Positions 11,378 to 20,456 of a stretch of 64,000 nucleotides of DNA are shown piece by piece. Origin of the DNA: Rossellomorea aquimaris (GTDB lineage: Bacteria > Bacillota > Bacilli > Bacillales > Bacillaceae_B); assembly GCF_035590735.1 (NCBI RefSeq), contig NZ_CP141595.1, forward strand, positions 305,001-369,000, in the 5' to 3' direction. A program made the position numbers and the translations under genes. The notes below the pieces were generated by a model, which did not search any database, was not told where the DNA came from, and saw only the letters and a program-made list of their open reading frames with translations. Each line of letters opens with the position of its first letter. Within the stretch, counting starts at the first letter, position 1.

Positions 11378-12774
11378 ACGAAGAGTGTGGAGTATTTGGT
11401 GTTTGGGGACACCCCAATGCTGCACAAATTACGTATTACGGACTTCATAGTTTACAACATAGAGGGCAGGAAGGCACTGGAATTGTCGTTTCGGATGGTG
11501 AGACGTTACGTTGCTTAAAAGGGGAAGGTCTCGTAACGGAAGTGTTTCAAGAAGGAACCATCGAGAAGCTTGAAGGGAATGCAGCCATTGGTCATGTCCG
11601 TTATGCTACTGCGGGAGGTGGAGGCTACGAAAATGTTCAGCCCCTCCTATTCAACTCGCAGAATGGCGGACTGGCTCTTGCTCACAACGGGAATCTCGTC
11701 AATGCGAACGCCTTAAAGCACCAGCTTGAAGGGCAGGGGAGTATTTTTCAAACAAGTTCTGATACAGAAGTGCTGGCCCATTTGATCAAAAGAAGCGGCT
11801 ATTTTCAATTGAAAGACCGCGTTAAAAATGCGCTGACCATGTTAAAAGGGGCATATGCATTTCTAGTCATGACAGAAACGGAGATGATGGTGGCACTTGA
11901 TCCACACGGTCTTCGTCCACTATCACTTGGTAAGCTTGGGGATGCTTACTGTGTTGCGTCTGAAACATGTGCCTTTGATATCGTAGGAGCTGAATTTTTA
12001 CGTGATATCGAGCCGGGGGAGCTTGTGATCATCAATGATGAGGGAATGACCTCAGAACGGTTTAGTTTTTCAGGTGGAAATGCGATGTGTACGATGGAAT
12101 ACGTATACTTCTCAAGACCAGACAGCAACATTCAAGGAATCAACGTTCATTCCGCCAGAAAAAGAATGGGAATGGAACTTGCGAAAGAAGCTCCGATTGA
12201 AGCGGACGTTGTAACGGGTGTACCTGATTCCAGTATTTCAAGTGCGATCGGCTATGCAGAAGCATCAGGAATTCCGTACGAATTGGGTCTTATTAAGAAC
12301 CGTTATGTAGGACGCACGTTTATTCAGCCATCTCAATCTCTTCGTGAGCAGGGTGTGAAGATGAAGCTTTCACCTGTCAGAGGAGTGGTAGAAGGGAAAC
12401 GCGTGGTAATGGTAGACGATTCGATCGTTCGCGGAACAACAAGCAGACGAATCGTCAGCATGTTGAAAGAAGCCGGGGCCAAGGAAGTGCATGTGTGCAT
12501 CAGTTCGCCGCCCATCAAGAATCCTTGCTTCTACGGCATTGATACATCGACTCATGAAGAGCTGATCGCTTCTTCCAATTCAGTGGAGGAAATGCGTCAG
12601 ATCATCGGAGCCGACTCGCTGACCTTCTTGAGTACAGATGGGGTGTTAAAAGCGATCGATCGAAATGATTCGTCAGAGAATCGCGGTCAATGCTTGGCTT
12701 GCTTTACAGGGAAGTATCCAACCGAAATCTACCCGGATACACTTCATCCACATGAAAAAGAGTTAGTGAAATAG
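11353..12774 (+). CDS. purF: Amidophosphoribosyltransferase PurF
   Basis: First committed enzyme: PRPP plus glutamine to phosphoribosylamine. 473 aa. An 11-residue propeptide ([11 protein letters not shown]) precedes nucleophile Cys12, as in B. subtilis. The PRPP loop is [14 protein letters not shown]. Four cysteines for a 4Fe-4S cluster are visible in AMCTMEY, KNPCFYG and GQCLACFTG, the oxygen-sensitive type. The ATG at 11353 has AAAGGAG upstream; an in-frame TTG at 11335 would lengthen the propeptide and is rejected. Confidence 0.96.
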   Translation: MPAEIKGLNEECGVFGVWGHPNAAQITYYGLHSLQHRGQEGTGIVVSDGETLRCLKGEGLVTEVFQEGTIEKLEGNAAIGHVRYATAGGGGYENVQPLLFNSQNGGLALAHNGNLVNANALKHQLEGQGSIFQTSSDTEVLAHLIKRSGYFQLKDRVKNALTMLKGAYAFLVMTETEMMVALDPHGLRPLSLGKLGDAYCVASETCAFDIVGAEFLRDIEPGELVIINDEGMTSERFSFSGGNAMCTMEYVYFSRPDSNIQGINVHSARKRMGMELAKEAPIEADVVTGVPDSSISSAIGYAEASGIPYELGLIKNRYVGRTFIQPSQSLREQGVKMKLSPVRGVVEGKRVVMVDDSIVRGTTSRRIVSMLKEAGAKEVHVCISSPPIKNPCFYGIDTSTHEELIASSNSVEEMRQIIGADSLTFLSTDGVLKAIDRNDSSENRGQCLACFTGKYPTEIYPDTLHPHEKELVK

Positions 12775-12782
12775 GGGGAATC

Positions 12783-13814
12783 ATGATGGCAAATGCGTAT
12801 CGTCAAGCAGGAGTAGATATTGAAGCGGGATACGAGTCAGTCGACCGCATCAAAAAGCATGTGAAAAGAACCGCTCGAGAAGGGGTCCTTGGTCAATTAG
12901 GCAGTTTTGGCGGAATGTTTGATTTATCTTCTTTGAATTTAAAAGAGCCTGTTCTTGTATCAGGTACAGACGGAGTCGGAACGAAGCTGAAACTTGCGTT
13001 CATGGCAGATAAGCACGATACGATCGGGATCGATTGTGTGGCCATGTGTGTGAATGACATTGTCGTTCAAGGAGCGGAACCACTGTATTTCTTAGATTAT
13101 ATAGCGACTGGAAAAGCACTTCCAGAGAAGATAGAAGGTATTGTAAAAGGTATTGCGGACGGATGTGAAATGGCGGGCTGCGCTTTGATCGGAGGCGAAA
13201 CCGCTGAAATGCCGGGTATGTATTCCGAGGAAGAATATGATATCGCCGGCTTTGCAGTAGGGGCTTGTGAAAAAAAAGAGATCATCACAGGCGAAAAAAT
13301 TTCTGAAGGAAATGTGTTAGTCGGACTGGGTTCCAGTGGTATACACAGTAATGGGTACTCTTTAGTACGAAAAGTATTCTTCGAAGATCAGTCGTTCTCT
13401 TTGGAAGAATCATTACCGGAAGTCGGGACCACACTAAAAGAAGCATTACTTACACCAACCAAGATTTACGTGAAACCAGTATTAGCGGCACTGAAACAAT
13501 TCTCCATCAAGGGTATGTCCCATATTACAGGCGGTGGCTTCATTGAAAATATCCCCCGTATGCTGCCGGATCATTTGCAAGCGGACATTACAGAAGGCAG
13601 CTGGGATATTCCAAGCATTTTCACGGCCCTTGAGCACTATGGAGAAATTCCCCGCAGCGAAATGTACAACATTTTCAACATGGGAATTGGATTTGTGTTA
13701 GCGGTTGAAGAAAAGGAAGCAGAAGACATTCTTCAATTTTTCAACGAACAGGGAGAAGAAGCCTTTATCATCGGACGTGTGACCACTGGAAATGGAGTAC
13801 GTTTCGTTCGTTGA
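12783..13814 (+). CDS. purM: Phosphoribosylformylglycinamidine cyclo-ligase PurM
   Basis: AIR synthetase, 343 aa, closes the imidazole ring with ATP. The N-terminus [19 protein letters not shown] and the segments [24 protein letters not shown] and [15 protein letters not shown] are diagnostic. Two adjacent ATG codons (12783 and 12786) are possible starts after AGGGGG; the upstream one is used here. Confidence 0.95.
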   Translation: MMANAYRQAGVDIEAGYESVDRIKKHVKRTAREGVLGQLGSFGGMFDLSSLNLKEPVLVSGTDGVGTKLKLAFMADKHDTIGIDCVAMCVNDIVVQGAEPLYFLDYIATGKALPEKIEGIVKGIADGCEMAGCALIGGETAEMPGMYSEEEYDIAGFAVGACEKKEIITGEKISEGNVLVGLGSSGIHSNGYSLVRKVFFEDQSFSLEESLPEVGTTLKEALLTPTKIYVKPVLAALKQFSIKGMSHITGGGFIENIPRMLPDHLQADITEGSWDIPSIFTALEHYGEIPRSEMYNIFNMGIGFVLAVEEKEAEDILQFFNEQGEEAFIIGRVTTGNGVRFVR

Positions 13815-13850
13815 AATGAAGGGTGAGCAAGTCAATAACGGGGGCGAGTC

Positions 13851-14426
13851 ATGAGACAGATTGCCATTTTTGCATCAGGAAGCGGAAGTAATTTTCAAGC
13901 ATTGGTAGATGCTGTTCAAGGTGGAACACTGAAAGCGAATATTAAACTTCTTGTATGTGACCAGCCGGGAGCGTTCGTGATTCACCGCGCCCAATCAGCA
14001 GGGATTGCGACATTCGTCTTTCGTCCAAAAGATTACGAAAACAAGCAGGCATTTGAACAGGAAATCCTAAATGAGCTGGCTCATTTGGGTGTTGATTTTA
14101 TTGTATTAGCAGGGTATATGAGATTGATTGGTCCTACCTTACTGGAAAGCTTCGGAGGACGGATCGTGAATATTCACCCTTCTCTTCTCCCATCCTTTCC
14201 AGGGAAGGATGCCATAGGGCAAGCCATCGATGGCGGAGTGAAGATCACCGGCGTCACGATTCACTATGTAGACGCCGGAATGGATACAGGCGAAATAATC
14301 GCACAGGAAATCGTCCGGGTCACCACTGGTGAAACCAAACAATCACTTCAGGACAAAATCCAGCACGTCGAACACCACCTGTATCCAACCACCCTCAACC
14401 ACCTCTTCCTTACCACAGGCTACTAA
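13851..14426 (+). CDS. purN: Phosphoribosylglycinamide formyltransferase PurN
   Basis: 10-formyltetrahydrofolate-dependent GAR transformylase, 191 aa. FASGSGSNFQALVDA binds substrate phosphate; the catalytic Asn-His-Asp set is in VNIHPSLLPSFPG and VDAGMDTG. The ATG at 13851 follows a GGGGGC-type SD. Oddity: of the last 29 sense codons 23 end in A or C (16 in C), unlike the body of the gene. The next pur gene is 346 bp away, whereas these genes are tightly packed in B. subtilis. Confidence 0.94.
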   Translation: MRQIAIFASGSGSNFQALVDAVQGGTLKANIKLLVCDQPGAFVIHRAQSAGIATFVFRPKDYENKQAFEQEILNELAHLGVDFIVLAGYMRLIGPTLLESFGGRIVNIHPSLLPSFPGKDAIGQAIDGGVKITGVTIHYVDAGMDTGEIIAQEIVRVTTGETKQSLQDKIQHVEHHLYPTTLNHLFLTTGY

Positions 14427-14772
14427 AGGTGTAGAGTGGAAAGGGAATGCTTTATCGTGGTAGTATGGTAAAGTAGCGAGGGACGGACCTTGGGTTTGGA
14501 TTCATTTAAAGTACTGGGTGGAGCAGTGGAGCGTGGGCATACGATAAAGGCTGGGTTCGGTATTCACATTTTTGCACAGCAAAAGCTGAAAGTGGCATAA
14601 CACTCACCTGAACGGGGTGCAATGGATAAACAAAATAGCCCACTTACACCGTTTCATAAACCACACTCTGCCTTTCCACCCATAAATATTATGAAAAACC
14701 TCAAATCCATTTCAAATTCAATCAAATAATGAAATAAAATCAGCATTACAGCAGGCAGAGGAGGATCATACA
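14427..14772. other. 346-bp spacer inside the pur operon
   Basis: No gene seen. It holds one GAGGGACGGACCT copy (14478-14490), G-rich sequence on its left and C-rich sequence on its right. Short complementary segments TGGAAAGG (14437-14444) and CCTTTCCA (about 14671-14678) lie near its ends, suggesting an inserted element, though no complete inverted repeat or direct flank could be shown. No T-run terminator was found. Confidence 0.5.
14478..14490 (+). repeat. GAGGGACGGACCT element, copy 1 (purN-purH)
   Basis: Exact 13/13 copy. Family as a whole: 17 copies at 12/13 or better in this window, either orientation, mostly between genes. Chance expectation for any given 12-mer over both strands of 64 kb is below 0.01. 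Confidence 0.9.
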
Positions 14773-16308
14773 TTGAAAAAGAGAGCATTAATCAGTGTTT
14801 CAGATAAAAGTGGAGTAATCGAATTTGCTAAAGAATTAAAGTCACTTGGGTACGAGATCATTTCGACAGGTGGAACAAAGAAGCTTCTTCTGGAAAGTGA
14901 CGTTGACGTTATGGGTGTAGAAGAAGTAACAGGTTTCCCGGAAATACTAGAGGGACGCGTTAAAACACTTCACCCCAATATCCACGGTGGACTCCTCGCA
15001 AAACGCGGTGAAGAAAGTCATCGCCAGCAGCTTCAGGAACAAGGAATCGAAGGAATCGACCTGGTATGTGTCAACCTTTATCCATTTCAACAAACTATCG
15101 CTAAGCCAAATGTCGGTGTAGAGGAAGCAATCGAGAATATCGATATCGGCGGTCCAACGATGCTGAGAGCGGCAGCAAAAAATCATCAATATGTAACGGT
15201 GGTAGTCGATGCGCTTGACTATGATGAAGTCATTTCGGAGTTGAAGGTTCAAGGGGAATTATCATTAGAAAAACGCCGTAAGCTGGCGGCTAAAGTGTTC
15301 CGTCATACAGCTGCTTACGATGCGTTCATTGCTGAATATATGACAGACATTTCAGGGGAAGAAAATCCTGAGCGTTTTACAAGAACCTACGAGTTAAAAC
15401 AAACACTGCGTTATGGGGAGAACCCTCATCAGCAGGCTTCTTTCTACCGTGCGCCACTTGGCTCTGAATTCTCTGTAGCCATGACAAGACAGCTTCATGG
15501 AAAAGAGCTTTCCTATAATAATATTAATGATGCGAATGCTGCACTTCAAATTGTGAAAGAGTTTACGGAACCGGCCGCTGTTGCAGTTAAGCATATGAAT
15601 CCGTGTGGAGTCGGCGTCGGCTCGACAATCAATGAAGCCTTCTCGAAAGCATATGAAGCAGATTCTACATCCATTTTTGGAGGGATTGTCGCTCTGAACC
15701 GCATCGTGGATGAAGAAACAGCCAAGCAGCTTCATGAAATTTTCTTGGAGATCGTCATTGCTCCTGCTTTTAGCGACGAAGCATTTGAGATTCTTTCAAG
15801 CAAGAAGAATATCCGTTTATTGACGGTTCCTTTTGAATCCACAAACAAAATTGAGCGAAAGATAACCACGGTTGAAGGTGGATTGCTTGTTCAGGCGGAT
15901 GACACATTCACCCTCGATGATGCGGATCTGAGAGTGGTAACAAAACGTCAGCCAACGGAAGAAGAGTGGGCAAGCATGAAATTAGGTTGGAAAGTTGTGA
16001 AGCACGTGAAATCCAACGCAATCGTTGTAACGGATGCTCATATGACGGTGGGAGTAGGGGCAGGACAAATGAACCGCGTAGGAGCTGCAAACATAGCCCT
16101 CGAGCAAGCAGGTGAAAAAGCAAAAGGGGCAGCGATGGCATCTGACGCATTCTTCCCAATGGACGACACCGTAGAAGCAGCAGCCAAAGCAGGCGTAACA
16201 GCCATCATACAGCCAGGAGGCTCCATCCGGGACGAAGACTCCATCAAAAAAGCCGACCAACACGGCATAACCATGGTCTTCACCGGAATCCGCCACTTCA
16301 AACATTAA
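14773..16308 (+). CDS. purH: Bifunctional AICAR transformylase / IMP cyclohydrolase PurH
   Basis: Last two steps to IMP; 511 aa. The N-terminal IMP cyclohydrolase domain (about 1-195) starts [11 protein letters not shown] and contains STGGTKKLL and [11 protein letters not shown]. The C-terminal transformylase domain includes [17 protein letters not shown] and [11 protein letters not shown]. The start is TTG at 14773 with AGAGGAGG 7 to 9 nt upstream. Oddity: 31 of the final 35 sense codons end in A or C (21 C, 1 T), whereas the first 35 contain 4 C and 9 T at that position. The dispersed element begins 4 nt after the stop. Confidence 0.95.
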   Translation: MKKRALISVSDKSGVIEFAKELKSLGYEIISTGGTKKLLLESDVDVMGVEEVTGFPEILEGRVKTLHPNIHGGLLAKRGEESHRQQLQEQGIEGIDLVCVNLYPFQQTIAKPNVGVEEAIENIDIGGPTMLRAAAKNHQYVTVVVDALDYDEVISELKVQGELSLEKRRKLAAKVFRHTAAYDAFIAEYMTDISGEENPERFTRTYELKQTLRYGENPHQQASFYRAPLGSEFSVAMTRQLHGKELSYNNINDANAALQIVKEFTEPAAVAVKHMNPCGVGVGSTINEAFSKAYEADSTSIFGGIVALNRIVDEETAKQLHEIFLEIVIAPAFSDEAFEILSSKKNIRLLTVPFESTNKIERKITTVEGGLLVQADDTFTLDDADLRVVTKRQPTEEEWASMKLGWKVVKHVKSNAIVVTDAHMTVGVGAGQMNRVGAANIALEQAGEKAKGAAMASDAFFPMDDTVEAAAKAGVTAIIQPGGSIRDEDSIKKADQHGITMVFTGIRHFKH

Positions 16309-16311
16309 TTT

Positions 16312-16324
16312 GAGGGACGGACCT
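16312..16324 (+). repeat. GAGGGACGGACCT element, copy 2
   Basis: 13/13 match, starting 4 nt after the purH stop codon. Confidence 0.9.
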
Positions 16325-16416
16325 CCAATCTTATAAGGTATTTTTTGAAAATTACCGTATGAATCTTGTGGGGGGACGACTTGTCGGGAACTGGGTGATT
16401 AGTCAGAGTTTGGGTT

Positions 16417-16429
16417 GAGGGACGGACCA
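16417..16429 (+). repeat. GAGGGACGGACCT element, copy 3
   Basis: 12/13 match (final base A), 105 nt after copy 2 in the same orientation. Confidence 0.85.
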
Positions 16430-16494
16430 CAGCCAAGCTTATACCCATTACCATATTCACTAACCTCACCTAACCATAGATCCATTCCACATAC

Positions 16495-16535
16495 AACCTC
16501 TCCTCATCTTCAACTCAGGTAGGAGAGGTTTTCTT
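16495..16535 (+). terminator. Terminator-like hairpin upstream of purD
   Basis: AACCTCTCCT (16495-16504) pairs with AGGAGAGGTT (16521-16530), followed by TTCTT. It ends about 20 nt before the purD start, so purD may be partly uncoupled from the rest of the operon. Confidence 0.65.
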
Positions 16536-16554
16536 AAAAAGGGGGCTTTTCAAG

Positions 16555-17829
16555 ATGAAAGTACTTGTTATCGGTCGCGGTGGTCGCGAGCATGCGATAT
16601 GTAAGAAGTTAGCGGAAAGTGAAAGTGTGACAGAGGTGTTCTGTGCACCCGGAAATGCAGGTATTGCAAGCGTTGCGACGAATCTTCCATACAGTGAATC
16701 CGATGTAAATGATCTCATTGCTTTTGCCAAAAAAGAGCATATCGCTTATACCTTTGTAGGTCCTGAAAACCCATTATTGGATGGTATCGTAAATCGCTTC
16801 CAGAATGAGGGCCTGCACATATTTGGACCGACCAAAGAAGCGGCCATCATAGAAGGAAGCAAATCGTTTTCTAAGGAATTAATGAAAAAGTATAATATTC
16901 CAACGGCTAAATATGAAGTGTTCACAAGAGTTGAGAAAGCAATCGAATATGTAAAAGAAGTTGGCGCTCCGATTGTCGTGAAGGCGGATGGATTGGCAGC
17001 AGGCAAGGGCGTTGTGGTTGCTGAAACAGAAGAAGAAGCAATCAGTGCATTGGAAGAAATGCTTCTTGATGAAAAATTTGGTGAAGCTTCTTCTAAAGTG
17101 GTAGTGGAAGAGTGTCTGTTTGGGGAAGAGTTTTCTTTGATGGCCTTCGTACATGGTGAATCCGTTTATCCGATGGTGATTGCACAGGACCATAAGCGTG
17201 CTTTCGATGGAGATCAGGGACCAAATACAGGCGGAATGGGGGCGTATTCTCCGGTACCTCATATTTCGGACGATGTCGTGCAAGAATCGATTTCAACTGT
17301 TCTTTATCCGACGGCTAAGGCGATGGTAAAGGAGAATCGCTCGTTTACCGGCATTCTTTACGCAGGCCTGATGCTCACAAGTGAAGGTCCAAAGGTCATC
17401 GAATTCAATGCGCGATTTGGCGATCCGGAAACCCAGGTCGTACTGCCGCGTTTATCTTCTGACTTTGGTCTTGTTGTGAAAGACATGATTGAAGGGAAGC
17501 CTGTGCAATTAGAATGGTCACAAGATGCTGTTATTGGAGTTGTATTAGCGGCTGATGGCTATCCAGGTGATTATGCAAAAGGAATAGCCCTTCCGAACCT
17601 TGAAGAGTCAATGGGTGAAGAAACCCTCGTATACCATGCTGGAACCGAGCAGAATGATGAAGCTGCCCTTGTTTCAAATGGTGGGAGAGTGTTACTTGTA
17701 GCTTCTTCTGCAGCTTCTGTGGAAAAAGCGCAGGCTAAAGTGTATAAAGAATTAGACAAGGTGGATTGGAATGGTTTGTTCTACAGAAGAGATATCGGGA
17801 AGAAAGCTATCGAACACGTCTCTTCCTAG
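16555..17829 (+). CDS. purD: Phosphoribosylamine-glycine ligase PurD
   Basis: ATP-grasp GAR synthetase, 424 aa, second step of the pathway. VLVIGRGGREHAI at the N-terminus, KADGLAAGKGVVVA, DGDQGPNTGGMGAYSP and ARFGDPETQ are family motifs. The ATG at 16555 has AAAAAGGGGG upstream. Last gene of the pur operon; no clear terminator follows, and its 3' end overlaps a convergent small ORF by 23 nt. Confidence 0.96.
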   Translation: MKVLVIGRGGREHAICKKLAESESVTEVFCAPGNAGIASVATNLPYSESDVNDLIAFAKKEHIAYTFVGPENPLLDGIVNRFQNEGLHIFGPTKEAAIIEGSKSFSKELMKKYNIPTAKYEVFTRVEKAIEYVKEVGAPIVVKADGLAAGKGVVVAETEEEAISALEEMLLDEKFGEASSKVVVEECLFGEEFSLMAFVHGESVYPMVIAQDHKRAFDGDQGPNTGGMGAYSPVPHISDDVVQESISTVLYPTAKAMVKENRSFTGILYAGLMLTSEGPKVIEFNARFGDPETQVVLPRLSSDFGLVVKDMIEGKPVQLEWSQDAVIGVVLAADGYPGDYAKGIALPNLEESMGEETLVYHAGTEQNDEAALVSNGGRVLLVASSAASVEKAQAKVYKELDKVDWNGLFYRRDIGKKAIEHVSS

Positions 17830-17920
17830 TTCTGCGAACATAAACAAAAGCAATGGCAATAATGCCGCCAATCAGGGAAAACAACACATACGACATATCC
17901 GTTAAATATTCCCAAAACAT
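17807..17920 (-). CDS. Small single-pass membrane protein, 37 aa
   Basis: Not a recognised family. ATG at 17920 with the SD AAGGAG (17931-17936 on the plus strand) at ideal distance. The translation begins MFWEYLTDMSYVLFSLIGG, continues as one hydrophobic segment (about residues 11-28) and ends in an arginine/lysine-rich tail, a typical N-out, positive-inside small membrane protein. It converges on purD and overlaps its last 23 nt. The good SD and clean topology support a real gene; function unknown. Confidence 0.68.
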   Translation of the reverse strand: MFWEYLTDMSYVLFSLIGGIIAIAFVYVRRTRKRRVR

Positions 17921-17958
17921 AAATGAGCAACTCCTTTATTAATAAAAATATTTATCAT

Positions 17959-18002
17959 GAGTGCCAGGTCTCACCCCATTTGAGGGACGGACCTTGGCAC
18001 TC
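17959..18002. repeat. Hairpin combining GTGCCAGGTC motif and the dispersed element
   Basis: GAGTGCCA (17959-17966) pairs with TGGCACTC (17995-18002), and the adjacent GGTC with GACC of a 13/13 GAGGGACGGACCT copy (17982-17994, copy 4). The left arm reads GAGTGCCAGGTCTCACCCC. No T-run. It lies between the small ORF and the end of the DUF2892 gene. Confidence 0.75.
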
Positions 18003-18089
18003 TTGCTATTAGCGGAATTCAAACAGGTAAAAACGCCTTTAAATAGATGAAAGGGAGGGAATGTCTTCCCCTTATATTCCCAATAAATC

Positions 18090-18539
18090 CTAAGAAAGAA
18101 GGTCCGTCCCTTCCTTATTATCCCCATTTAATGCAGCCTGGACTTCTTTGTTGGTGAGTTCTTCGGGGTTGAAGTTGGTTTCTTTGTTTGTGTTGTCCAG
18201 GGGGTCTTGTTTGTGTTCGTTTGTTGGGTGGTGATCTTTGTGATCTGTTGATTTGTCGGATTTCAGCATGTCTTTAAAGTTCATCATATCCTTCGCTTTG
18301 AAGCCAGCAAATCCACCGCTTCCACCATTTCCATCTGAGCCTTTTTCAAAAAGGGCTGTAACAGGGCAGTAGCGAAGAATTCCTTCTCCTACTTTCATGG
18401 CACCGATAACAGCCATCACGAGATAAGAGTCTCGCCAAGGACGTCTTGCAAGCTTTGATGTGCTCCAAGCGAGAATTGTGAAACCAACGGTGATGCGGAT
18501 AAGGGCATTGATAATCCCGATGTTTGATGATACTTTCAT
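18090..18539 (-). CDS. DUF2892 (YgaP-like membrane) domain protein
   Basis: A 149-aa protein. The N-terminal DUF2892 domain (about 1-65) starts MKVSSNIGIINALIRITVG, has one or two membrane segments and the family YCP near residue 57. The rest is a hydrophilic tail rich in K, D, H, N and E. The ATG at 18539 has AAGGAGGAG at good distance. The tail is the odd part: its central codons are strongly A/C-ending, then the sequence switches and the last codons, GGG ACG GAC CTT (residues GTDL), are the dispersed element itself (18100-18112). The C-terminus may have been generated by repeat invasion. Function unknown. Confidence 0.82.
   Translation of the reverse strand: MKVSSNIGIINALIRITVGFTILAWSTSKLARRPWRDSYLVMAVIGAMKVGEGILRYCPVTALFEKGSDGNGGSGGFAGFKAKDMMNFKDMLKSDKSTDHKDHHPTNEHKQDPLDNTNKETNFNPEELTNKEVQAALNGDNKEGTDLLS
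18100..18112 (-). repeat. Dispersed element, copy 5, inside a CDS end
   Basis: 12/13 match, in coding orientation for the DUF2892 gene, supplying its last residues before the stop. Confidence 0.85.
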
Positions 18540-18664
18540 TTGTAAACTCCTCCTTAATAGAAAATTCACATAATTGTTGTAAACCGTTAATGCGTTAAAT
18601 AGTAAAATATGTTAACATAAAATGAAACTTAAACTAATACCATTCCACTAGAGGAGTGTTCACA

Positions 18665-20404
18665 TTGGAACAGCGCTACAGATGGAAGAACAAACAACTA
18701 CGAGAACATGTACAAGTACTGAACGGAGAAATATCTCCGAGCATTCTTTTAAAGAATGCAACGTACCTTCACTCGACTCTAAAGAAATGGGTGCAGGGAC
18801 ACATTTGGGTTTACCTTGATCGAATTGTTTATACAGGCGATCAGCTCCCGGAAAACCTTGAAAAATGCGAAATAGTGGACTGTGACTCACAGTACCTCGT
18901 TCCCGGATATATCGAACCGCATGTACATCCGTTTCAGCTTTATAATCCCCAATCTTTTTCCAAGTATGCATCCCAAACCGGTACAACGACATTCGTAAAT
19001 GATAACCTGATGATGTTTTTGCAATTGGAAAAAAAGAAAGCGTTTTCTTTATTGGGGGAGTTTAATAAAATGCCCGTCACGATGTATTGGTGGACAAGAT
19101 TCGATTCTCAAACGGAGATGGAGAATGAAGAGGTAACCTTTTCAAATGGTGAAGTGAAATCATGGCTGGAACATGACTCCGTGCTTCAGGGAGGAGAACT
19201 GACCGCCTGGCCGAGACTGCTCCAGGGAGATGATCTGATTCTCCACTGGATGCAGGAAGCGAAAAGAATGGGCAAGATCGTTGAAGGACATCTGCCGGGA
19301 GCATCTGACAAAACCATTGCCAAGCTTCGTTTATTGGGAATTGATGGTGATCATGAGGCCATGACGGGTGAAGATGTCTATAAGCGGCTTATTCAAGGGC
19401 TGACCGTCACATTGCGCCACTCCTCCATCAGACCGGATTTGCCCGTCCTATTAGACGGGTTAAAAGAAAAGGGCATCGATTCATATGATTCCTTGCTGTT
19501 TACAACGGACGGATCGACACCGGGCTTTTATGAACAAGGTGTATTGGATTTCATGATAAAAATGGCGATTGATAAGGGCATACCCCCAATAGAAGCATAT
19601 AATATGGCTAGCTACAACGTCGCCAATTACTATCACATCACTCATTTACATGGGATGATCGCTACTGGCAGAGTGGCTAATATTAACTTCCTTTCGGCAA
19701 TTGATAACCCAACTCCGAATTCCGTTCTCTCAAAAGGGGAGTGGGTACAGAGAGATGGCGAACAAATAGAAGATTCCACAGAAATAAATTGGGAAGCAAA
19801 CGGATTTAAACCATTATCCCTGAATTGGGAAGTGGGCTATGATGACCTTCAGTTTTCCATGCCTTTTGGAATTGAAATGGTGAACGATGTCATCACCAAG
19901 CCTTATTCCATATCCATCAATCCATCCACGGAGGAGCTCGATCTTGCTCATGATCAATCGTTCCTCATGCTTCTGGATCGAAAGGGAGAATGGAGAATCA
20001 GCACTATGATCAAAGGATTCTCAACGGGAGTCATGGGGTTTGCTTCTTCGTATTCGAATACAGGGGACATCATCTTAATTGGTAAAAACAAGTCAGATAT
20101 GATTGCTGCCTTTAAACGAATGAAGGAAATCGGTGGCGGAATTGTTTTGACGGAGAAGGGTGAAGTCCTTCACGAAATACCACTTCCATTAAGCGGCCTG
20201 CTTTCTCATAAAGGGATGCCAGACCTTATTGAAGAAGAAAAAACACTTAAAGGTTTGTTAAAAGAAAGAGGATATCGCTTCTCGGATCCCATTTATACAC
20301 TGCTATTCCTTCAGTCTACCCATCTGCCTTATATACGGATGACACAAAAGGGAATCTATGATGTAATGAAGAAAACGGTACTCTTTCCAACGATAATGCG
20401 TTAA
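18665..20404 (+). CDS. yerA: Adenine deaminase-like amidohydrolase YerA
   Basis: Metal-dependent amidohydrolase of the adenine deaminase group, 579 aa. VPGYIEPHVHPFQLYNPQ carries the metal-binding HxH, EGHLPGASDK another ligand region, DGDHEAMTGEDV and RHSSIRPDLP match adenine deaminases, and TTDGSTPGF holds the catalytic Asp. The start is TTG at 18665, 8 nt after GAGGAG. It keeps the B. subtilis position before yerB and the conserved C-terminus LFLQSTHLPYIR. Likely purine salvage (adenine or methyladenine deamination); substrate not provable here. Confidence 0.88.
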   Translation: MEQRYRWKNKQLREHVQVLNGEISPSILLKNATYLHSTLKKWVQGHIWVYLDRIVYTGDQLPENLEKCEIVDCDSQYLVPGYIEPHVHPFQLYNPQSFSKYASQTGTTTFVNDNLMMFLQLEKKKAFSLLGEFNKMPVTMYWWTRFDSQTEMENEEVTFSNGEVKSWLEHDSVLQGGELTAWPRLLQGDDLILHWMQEAKRMGKIVEGHLPGASDKTIAKLRLLGIDGDHEAMTGEDVYKRLIQGLTVTLRHSSIRPDLPVLLDGLKEKGIDSYDSLLFTTDGSTPGFYEQGVLDFMIKMAIDKGIPPIEAYNMASYNVANYYHITHLHGMIATGRVANINFLSAIDNPTPNSVLSKGEWVQRDGEQIEDSTEINWEANGFKPLSLNWEVGYDDLQFSMPFGIEMVNDVITKPYSISINPSTEELDLAHDQSFLMLLDRKGEWRISTMIKGFSTGVMGFASSYSNTGDIILIGKNKSDMIAAFKRMKEIGGGIVLTEKGEVLHEIPLPLSGLLSHKGMPDLIEEEKTLKGLLKERGYRFSDPIYTLLFLQSTHLPYIRMTQKGIYDVMKKTVLFPTIMR

Positions 20405-20456
20405 AATAGTAAAGTATAGGGAAAAGGATTTCTATAAAATAGGGGTGTCAAAAAAC

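Larger units (their letters stand above)
16309..16494. other. Repeat-bearing spacer between purH and purD
   Basis: No gene seen. Two forward copies of the dispersed element, G/T-rich sequence between them and C/A-rich sequence after the second copy; the composition flips sharply. Confidence 0.5.

Noticed and set aside
16372..16380. Further element copy at GGGGGACGAC
   Set aside because: Matches only part of the core; below the 12/13 cut-off used.
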